64,000 nt of DNA from NCBI RefSeq assembly GCF_019219025.1, contig NZ_JAHUWN010000003.1:282520-346519 (forward strand). The letters are read 5' to 3'. Position 1 is the first letter of the stretch; every line of letters begins with the position of its first letter. Under the pieces are notes generated by a model. It saw only the letters and a program-made list of their open reading frames with translations. It did not search any database and was not told the origin of the DNA. Source of the stretch: Bacillus sp. sid0103. GTDB taxonomy: Bacteria > Bacillota > Bacilli > Bacillales_B > DSM-18226. Positions 60,150 to 64,000 of the stretch are shown one piece after another. The translations under genes and the position numbers were made by a program.

Positions 60150-61754
60150 ATGGCGATAGAAGAAAAACGGATTAATACAAAATTAGTCATTACCGGGCTA
60201 ATTATCGGTATGTTTTTCAGTGCTTTAGAACAAACAATCGTTGGTACAGCCATGCCGACGATTATTGCAGAGTTAAATGGCTTTACTATTTTTGCATGGG
60301 TTACAACGGCTTATATGATTACATCGACAACAGTTGTCCCCATTGTTGGAAAACTTTCTGATTTATACGGAAGAAGGTTCCTCTATTTACTCGGAACGAT
60401 CATCTTTATTATAGGGTCTGGTTTGTGTGCAACTGCCACATCAATGGAACAGCTTGTAATTTATAGAGGTCTTCAAGGGATCGGCGGCGGAATGATTATG
60501 CCCCTGTCTCAAACGATTATTGGTGACATCTTTACAGCAGAACAACGTGCGAAATGGCAAGGGATTTTTGGCGGCCTCTTTGGATTAAGTTCAGTTATCG
60601 GGCCATTTTTAGGTGGGATTATTGTTGATAGCATTAGCTGGCACTGGATTTTCCTGATAAACGTTCCTTTTGGACTGCTTTCTGCTATCTTAATCTTTAT
60701 GGGATTAAAGCACGAAACCATTGGAAATAACGGCAAAGTGAATATTGATTATCTTGGGATCATCACACTTATTCCTGCTATTGTTTTATTATTACTTGGT
60801 TTGACTTTCGGCGGAGATAAATTTGACTGGGCCTCTACGACATCCTTCCTTATTTTCGGAGGTTCTATTTTGCTGCTGATCGTTTTCGGTTTTATCGAGC
60901 GAAAAGCGGTCGAACCAATCTTGGATCTTTCATTCTTTAAAAATCGAACTTTTGCAACGATGAATGCTTTAGGATTTTTACTTGGGCTTGGCATGTTTGG
61001 CGCAATTATGTTCGTACCGATGTACATGCAGGGCATTCTTGGTGTTTCACCTACCCAAGCTGGTTCTACCATGACGCCAATGATGATTGCTATGATTGCG
61101 GCAAGTATCATTGGCGGGCAATTATTACTAAGATTTAGCTTTCGTTCTGTATTAACAGCTGGTATGCTTCTTGGTGCTTTAGGATTCTTTTTAATGAGTA
61201 CAATGGGCATCGATTCTAACGAATTTACTGCATATGCCTATATGGTTGTTCTTGGCTTAGGAATGGGATTAGTAATGCCAACATTAATGATTGCCATCCA
61301 AAATGAATTTCCAAAGTCGCAACTTGGAACGGTAACATCAGCCTCTACTTTCTTCCGATCAATAGGTGGAACGATTGGGATCACCATTTTAAATTCAATC
61401 ATGAACCATACACTTAAAGGCGAAATGACAAGTGTTGCAAATGATGCTGAAAATCCAATTGCACATCAAGCATTAAAAGCTCTTTCAGAAAAAACGGATT
61501 CACTATTTAGTTTACTGCTTAATCCGAGTCTATTAAAAATGCCTGCCGACATCCAAAATAGTGTCATTCATTCGATACAAATTGCCTGGTCAGATTCATT
61601 TTCTACGGTTTTCTTGACAGGGCTGATCTTTATTGGAATCGGAGTCTTGGTCGCACTTGCGGTTGGCAAGGGGCGAATTAAAAAAGATAATGAACTTAAG
61701 GATGACAGCGAAAAAGAAACCACATCTTTTGGTAAGAGTGCAACTGAATCATAA
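60150..61754 (+). CDS. MFS drug-efflux transporter, EmrB/QacA (DHA2) 14-helix type
   Basis: A 534-residue drug:proton antiporter with 14 predicted helices. Motifs: ALEQTIVGTAMPTIIAEL (D1-like in helix 1), GKLSDLYGRRFLY (loop 2-3 motif A), and GLSSVIGPFLGGIIVD (motif C in helix 5). The ATG at 60150 follows AGGAGAAAT; an upstream ATG in frame has no ribosome site. Regulated with swrC by the TetR protein through a shared operator. Substrates unknown. Confidence 0.92.
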   Translation: MAIEEKRINTKLVITGLIIGMFFSALEQTIVGTAMPTIIAELNGFTIFAWVTTAYMITSTTVVPIVGKLSDLYGRRFLYLLGTIIFIIGSGLCATATSMEQLVIYRGLQGIGGGMIMPLSQTIIGDIFTAEQRAKWQGIFGGLFGLSSVIGPFLGGIIVDSISWHWIFLINVPFGLLSAILIFMGLKHETIGNNGKVNIDYLGIITLIPAIVLLLLGLTFGGDKFDWASTTSFLIFGGSILLLIVFGFIERKAVEPILDLSFFKNRTFATMNALGFLLGLGMFGAIMFVPMYMQGILGVSPTQAGSTMTPMMIAMIAASIIGGQLLLRFSFRSVLTAGMLLGALGFFLMSTMGIDSNEFTAYAYMVVLGLGMGLVMPTLMIAIQNEFPKSQLGTVTSASTFFRSIGGTIGITILNSIMNHTLKGEMTSVANDAENPIAHQALKALSEKTDSLFSLLLNPSLLKMPADIQNSVIHSIQIAWSDSFSTVFLTGLIFIGIGVLVALAVGKGRIKKDNELKDDSEKETTSFGKSATES

Positions 61755-61766
61755 TACTCCATAAAT

Positions 61767-61796
61767 AAAGAGGGATTCGCCTGAATCCCTCTTTTT
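61767..61796. terminator. Convergent terminator
   Basis: The stem AAAGAGGGATTC / GAATCCCTCTTT with a 4-base loop lies between the pump gene and splB. Confidence 0.9.
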
Positions 61797-62825
61797 CTAT
61801 GTGAAATATTCTATTTTTGCCTGAGGAAAATAGGTGTTAATATATCTGCCGATCGTATCCTTTATATCTTCTTGCTCTTCATTTGTGTAGACAAATTTAC
61901 CAATCCCGTACCGTCCCCATTTCCATTTACGTTTGGTCTCATCTAGTTCGAGTTTTGTCATCGGGTAATTTTTTTGAATGACACGCTTTGCAGGTTTTGT
62001 AAAGCGATGCTGAATCATTTCAAAGGTTAAATCCTTTTTTGCCGAATACGGAAGTTGTGCCTCCAGCTTTTCTAACATTTCTTTATAGCCTTCTTTCCAT
62101 CCATCATGCAAATAAATCGGAGCAATAATAAAACCTAACGGAAAACCAGCAACAGCAACCTTCCCCGCTGCCTCAATTCGTTCTGACAGCCTTGATGTAC
62201 CTGGTTCAAAATTCTTGATAATATAATCATCATTGACACTGAAGCGAAAACGGGTTTTTCCATTATGGTTTGCATCGAGTAAATGGTCCACATGGGCAAA
62301 TTTGGTTACGAAACGGAGTTTGCCATATTCCGATTGTCCAAAGAACTCAATCGCTTTTTTTAATGTATGGGTTAGATGGTCAACACCTACGATATCAGAT
62401 GTACACGAGGCTTCAAACCTAGTAGGTTCAGGGGCGCGTTCTTTCATATAATTATCGGCCGCTTCGAAAATTTCTTCAAGGTTCACATAAGTACGAATAT
62501 AAGGTTTACTTCCCATTGTTGTCTGTAAGTAGCAATAATGACAATGCCCCATACACCCCGTAACAAAAGGAATAGCATATTCCGCAGAAGGTTTAGATGT
62601 ATCAAACTTTAATGTTTTCCTTACCCCAATCACCAAGGTTGATTTGGCAACCCGATATTTTTGAAAATCATTATCGCCTGGTAAATTTCGAATTTGATTA
62701 TGCGACGTTGTTTCTCTTATTTCGATTCCCATATTTTCAAATTTAGCGATTAATTCTTTTCCAAGTGGGTATTCTAGGGCACTTGGCTCAACATAAACAA
62801 GTTGTGGAACAAAGGGCTTAACCAT
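61797..62825 (-). CDS. splB: Spore photoproduct lyase
   Basis: Radical-SAM enzyme that repairs spore photoproduct (5-thyminyl-5,6-dihydrothymine) in germinating spores. The 342-residue length is normal. The [4Fe-4S] motif CMGHCHYC gives Cys91, Cys95 and Cys98, and Cys141 (in FEASCTSD) matches the proposed hydrogen donor. It follows splA with an 8-base overlap. Its presence implies that the organism forms endospores. Confidence 0.97.
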   Translation of the reverse strand: MVKPFVPQLVYVEPSALEYPLGKELIAKFENMGIEIRETTSHNQIRNLPGDNDFQKYRVAKSTLVIGVRKTLKFDTSKPSAEYAIPFVTGCMGHCHYCYLQTTMGSKPYIRTYVNLEEIFEAADNYMKERAPEPTRFEASCTSDIVGVDHLTHTLKKAIEFFGQSEYGKLRFVTKFAHVDHLLDANHNGKTRFRFSVNDDYIIKNFEPGTSRLSERIEAAGKVAVAGFPLGFIIAPIYLHDGWKEGYKEMLEKLEAQLPYSAKKDLTFEMIQHRFTKPAKRVIQKNYPMTKLELDETKRKWKWGRYGIGKFVYTNEEQEDIKDTIGRYINTYFPQAKIEYFT

Positions 62826-63066
62826 AAATGTCCTCCATCTCTGTTAAACCAAATGCATCTTGATAGGCAAATTCTGCTTCCTCTGCCGACGAATAGACTG
62901 CCACTTCCTTTGTTAAGGGATAATAGGTTTCGTAGACAAAAAGAGAGAGTTGATCCGGGTTTTCCGGATTTTGTACAACTGCTGCTTGTTGAACATTTGC
63001 TACATCTTGGGCATGTGGATTCCGAATAATAATGTAGACAACTTGTCCTGGTTGATATGACAACAT
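62818..63066 (-). CDS. splA: SplA, regulator of spore photoproduct lyase
   Basis: An 82-residue protein, first gene of the splAB operon; in B. subtilis SplA is a small TRAP-like negative regulator of the operon. The sequence (PGQVVYIIIRNPHAQDVANV, YPLTKEVAVYSSAEEAEF) is of the same size and position. It starts with ATG at 63066 after GCAGGTG. A forespore promoter is expected but I could not fix one with confidence. Confidence 0.88.
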   Translation of the reverse strand: MLSYQPGQVVYIIIRNPHAQDVANVQQAAVVQNPENPDQLSLFVYETYYPLTKEVAVYSSAEEAEFAYQDAFGLTEMEDIYG

Positions 63067-63267
63067 TTATTCACCTGCCACTTTCAAATCAAGGTTTTAT
63101 CCATTCATTAGTATTATTCTCCGGATAAGATTTTTAAGATGGACGAATTTTTTCCATTTTCAAACTCATTTTTAAAGAATGCATTATGCCATGGAATAAG
63201 AATAAAATGCTGCTTTTAAGGGAAATTTACAATTACGTTTGTAAAATCTATTTAGGGGATGCGGCGA

Positions 63268-63603
63268 ATGGCCATTTTTGTCTATCAGACATTTGAGATT
63301 AAACAGGATAAATTTAAAGAAGGTATTGAAAACTTAAAGGAAATTAAGACGTTCCGGAACGAAAATTATGATCACAATGTTGAGATCTTAACACCCGTTT
63401 CTGGAGAAGATCATACATATGCCCTCCTTACCAAATATGAAGGCTTAGCAGAAATGGAATTACAAAACAAAAAAATGTTTGAGGATGAAGAATACTTAAA
63501 ACTGATCGGAGACTTTTTCCTTCAAAATATTGTTCAAGGCAGTATGTATACCCAAATCTACCGTGCTCTAACTGAGAAAAAGACCGACAAGAAGCAATCC
63601 TAG
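63268..63603 (+). CDS. Small conserved-looking protein, probable ferredoxin-like fold
   Basis: A 111-residue soluble protein (start MAIFVYQTFEIKQDKFKEG) with alternating strands and helices and a C-terminal Lys-rich tail. The strand-helix-strand pattern, including EILTPVSGEDHTYALLTKYEG, resembles dimeric alpha/beta-barrel proteins, but no family is certain. The ATG at 63268 follows AGGGGATG; an earlier ATG lacks a site. Followed by the 52-bp hairpin array. Confidence 0.65.
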   Translation: MAIFVYQTFEIKQDKFKEGIENLKEIKTFRNENYDHNVEILTPVSGEDHTYALLTKYEGLAEMELQNKKMFEDEEYLKLIGDFFLQNIVQGSMYTQIYRALTEKKTDKKQS

Positions 63604-63621
63604 ATTTTTCGGAAAAGGGTC

Positions 63622-63870
63622 GGTCGTCAATAACCTATATTGACGACCGTATCCTCTCTTTCTTCAATCTTACGGTCGTCAATAACCCCTATTGACGACC
63701 TTACCCTCTCTTTTTTCTTTCTTTGGGTCGTCAATAACACCTATTGACGACCTTACCCTCTCTTTTTTCTCTCTTTGGGTCGTCAATAACCCCTATTGAC
63801 GACCTTACCCTCTCTTTTTTCTCTCTTTGGGTCGTCAATAACCCCTATTGACGACCTTACCCTCTCTTTT
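63622..63870. repeat. Tandem array of five 52-bp hairpin repeats
   Basis: Five units at exactly 52-bp spacing (hairpins beginning 63622, 63674, 63726, 63778, 63830). Each has an 11-bp stem GGTCGTCAATA / TATTGACGACC with a 5-base loop, then a T-rich tail CCTTACCCTCTCTTTTTTC. Units 2 to 5 are nearly identical; unit 1 is more diverged in its tail. Each unit on its own looks like an intrinsic terminator on the plus strand. The array ends where the IS256-like end begins. Confidence 0.92.
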
Positions 63871-63877
63871 TTCGATT

Positions 63878-64000
63878 GAGTCCATATAATTGTGTAAAAA
63901 GAAAATGAGTCAAATTAATTCCTCATGGTTACAATGTTAACGGCGAAGAAAACAATGTGGAGGAATTAATTATGACTCAAATACAGTTTAACCTAAATAT
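63878..64000 (+). mobile_element. Left end of an IS256-family-like insertion sequence (partial)
   Basis: The terminal sequence begins about GAGTCCATATAATTGTGTAA, right after the last repeat unit diverges. A transposase reading frame starts 95 bp further in and runs off the window. The assignment rests on the transposase N-terminus and the position of the AT-rich end; the right end is not visible. Confidence 0.55.
63972..64000 (+). CDS. Transposase N-terminus, probable IS256 family (partial)
   Basis: Only the first nine complete codons are in the window (MTQIQFNLN), preceded by a GGAGG ribosome site at 7 to 8 bases. This start is one I know from IS256-family (mutator-type) transposases of Bacillus. 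Too short for a firm call. Confidence 0.5.

Noticed and set aside
63878..64000. CRISPR-like reading of the adjacent 52-bp array
   Set aside because: Units are directly contiguous, spacers are identical rather than unique, and no cas gene is near, so it is a tandem repeat and not a CRISPR array.

Overview
The window comes from a low-GC, endospore-forming member of the Bacillaceae, most like Bacillus or Neobacillus. The evidence is the spore-photoproduct repair pair splA-splB, a lipoteichoic acid synthase, T-box and SAM-I leaders, AGGAGG-type ribosome sites, a RocR/sigma-54 arginine-catabolism locus, a SwrC/YerO-type efflux locus, and dispersed palindromic repeats of the Bacillaceae kind. It looks like ordinary chromosome. 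The only transposon is the left end of an IS256-like element cut off by the right edge.

Layout. 0-10 kb: truncated ABC ATPase with an SGNH hydrolase, DedA protein, flavohaemoprotein hmp, DegV protein, YdcF protein, acetyltransferase, proS behind a T-box, and a cupredoxin membrane protein. 9.5-13.5 kb: a two-component system flanked by a PepSY-type membrane protein and an HlyD/MacA-type adaptor. Both flanking promoters carry the same 11-bp-spaced CTTAA direct repeat, so the four genes look like one regulon. 13.5-19 kb: autoregulated MarR with an MMPL pump, then a TerD/zinc-ribbon/TerB fusion. 19-31.7 kb: a selB without the other sel genes, membrane proteins, an FAD dehydrogenase with an ABM-fold partner, sbcDC, a cold-shock gene, a probable structured small RNA and an AIM24 protein. 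31.8-41 kb: DinB protein, orphan OppBC-type permeases, a PadR operon, and rocE/rocR with a clear sigma-54 promoter. 41-51 kb: VanW lipoprotein, aspA, MarR/MFS, YitT, and a reduced sulfate-assimilation operon (yezD, cysH, sat, cysC, sirB) under a SAM-I riboswitch. 51-64 kb: a YhgE/Pip protein with an apparent AUA start, ltaS, swrC, its TetR regulator and a DHA2 pump sharing one operator motif, splAB, and a striking 52-bp tandem hairpin array next to the IS end.

Regulation is unusually legible. Promoters with overlapping operators are visible for the MarR/MMPL, MarR/MFS and TetR/MFS pairs; a sigma-54 promoter plus inverted-repeat sites for rocE; a T-box for proS; a SAM-I riboswitch for the sulfate operon.

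The least explained material is intergenic. It comprises two arrays of about 21-bp degenerate repeats with unrelated sequences, the 52-bp hairpin array, several copies of a GGCTGTGTTAAA-ended palindromic element (one inside the proS leader), and the ~115-nt RNA near 30.7 kb. No rRNA, tRNA, CRISPR array or recognisable anti-phage system was seen. Functions rest on reading of motifs and remembered family features; no database search was possible.
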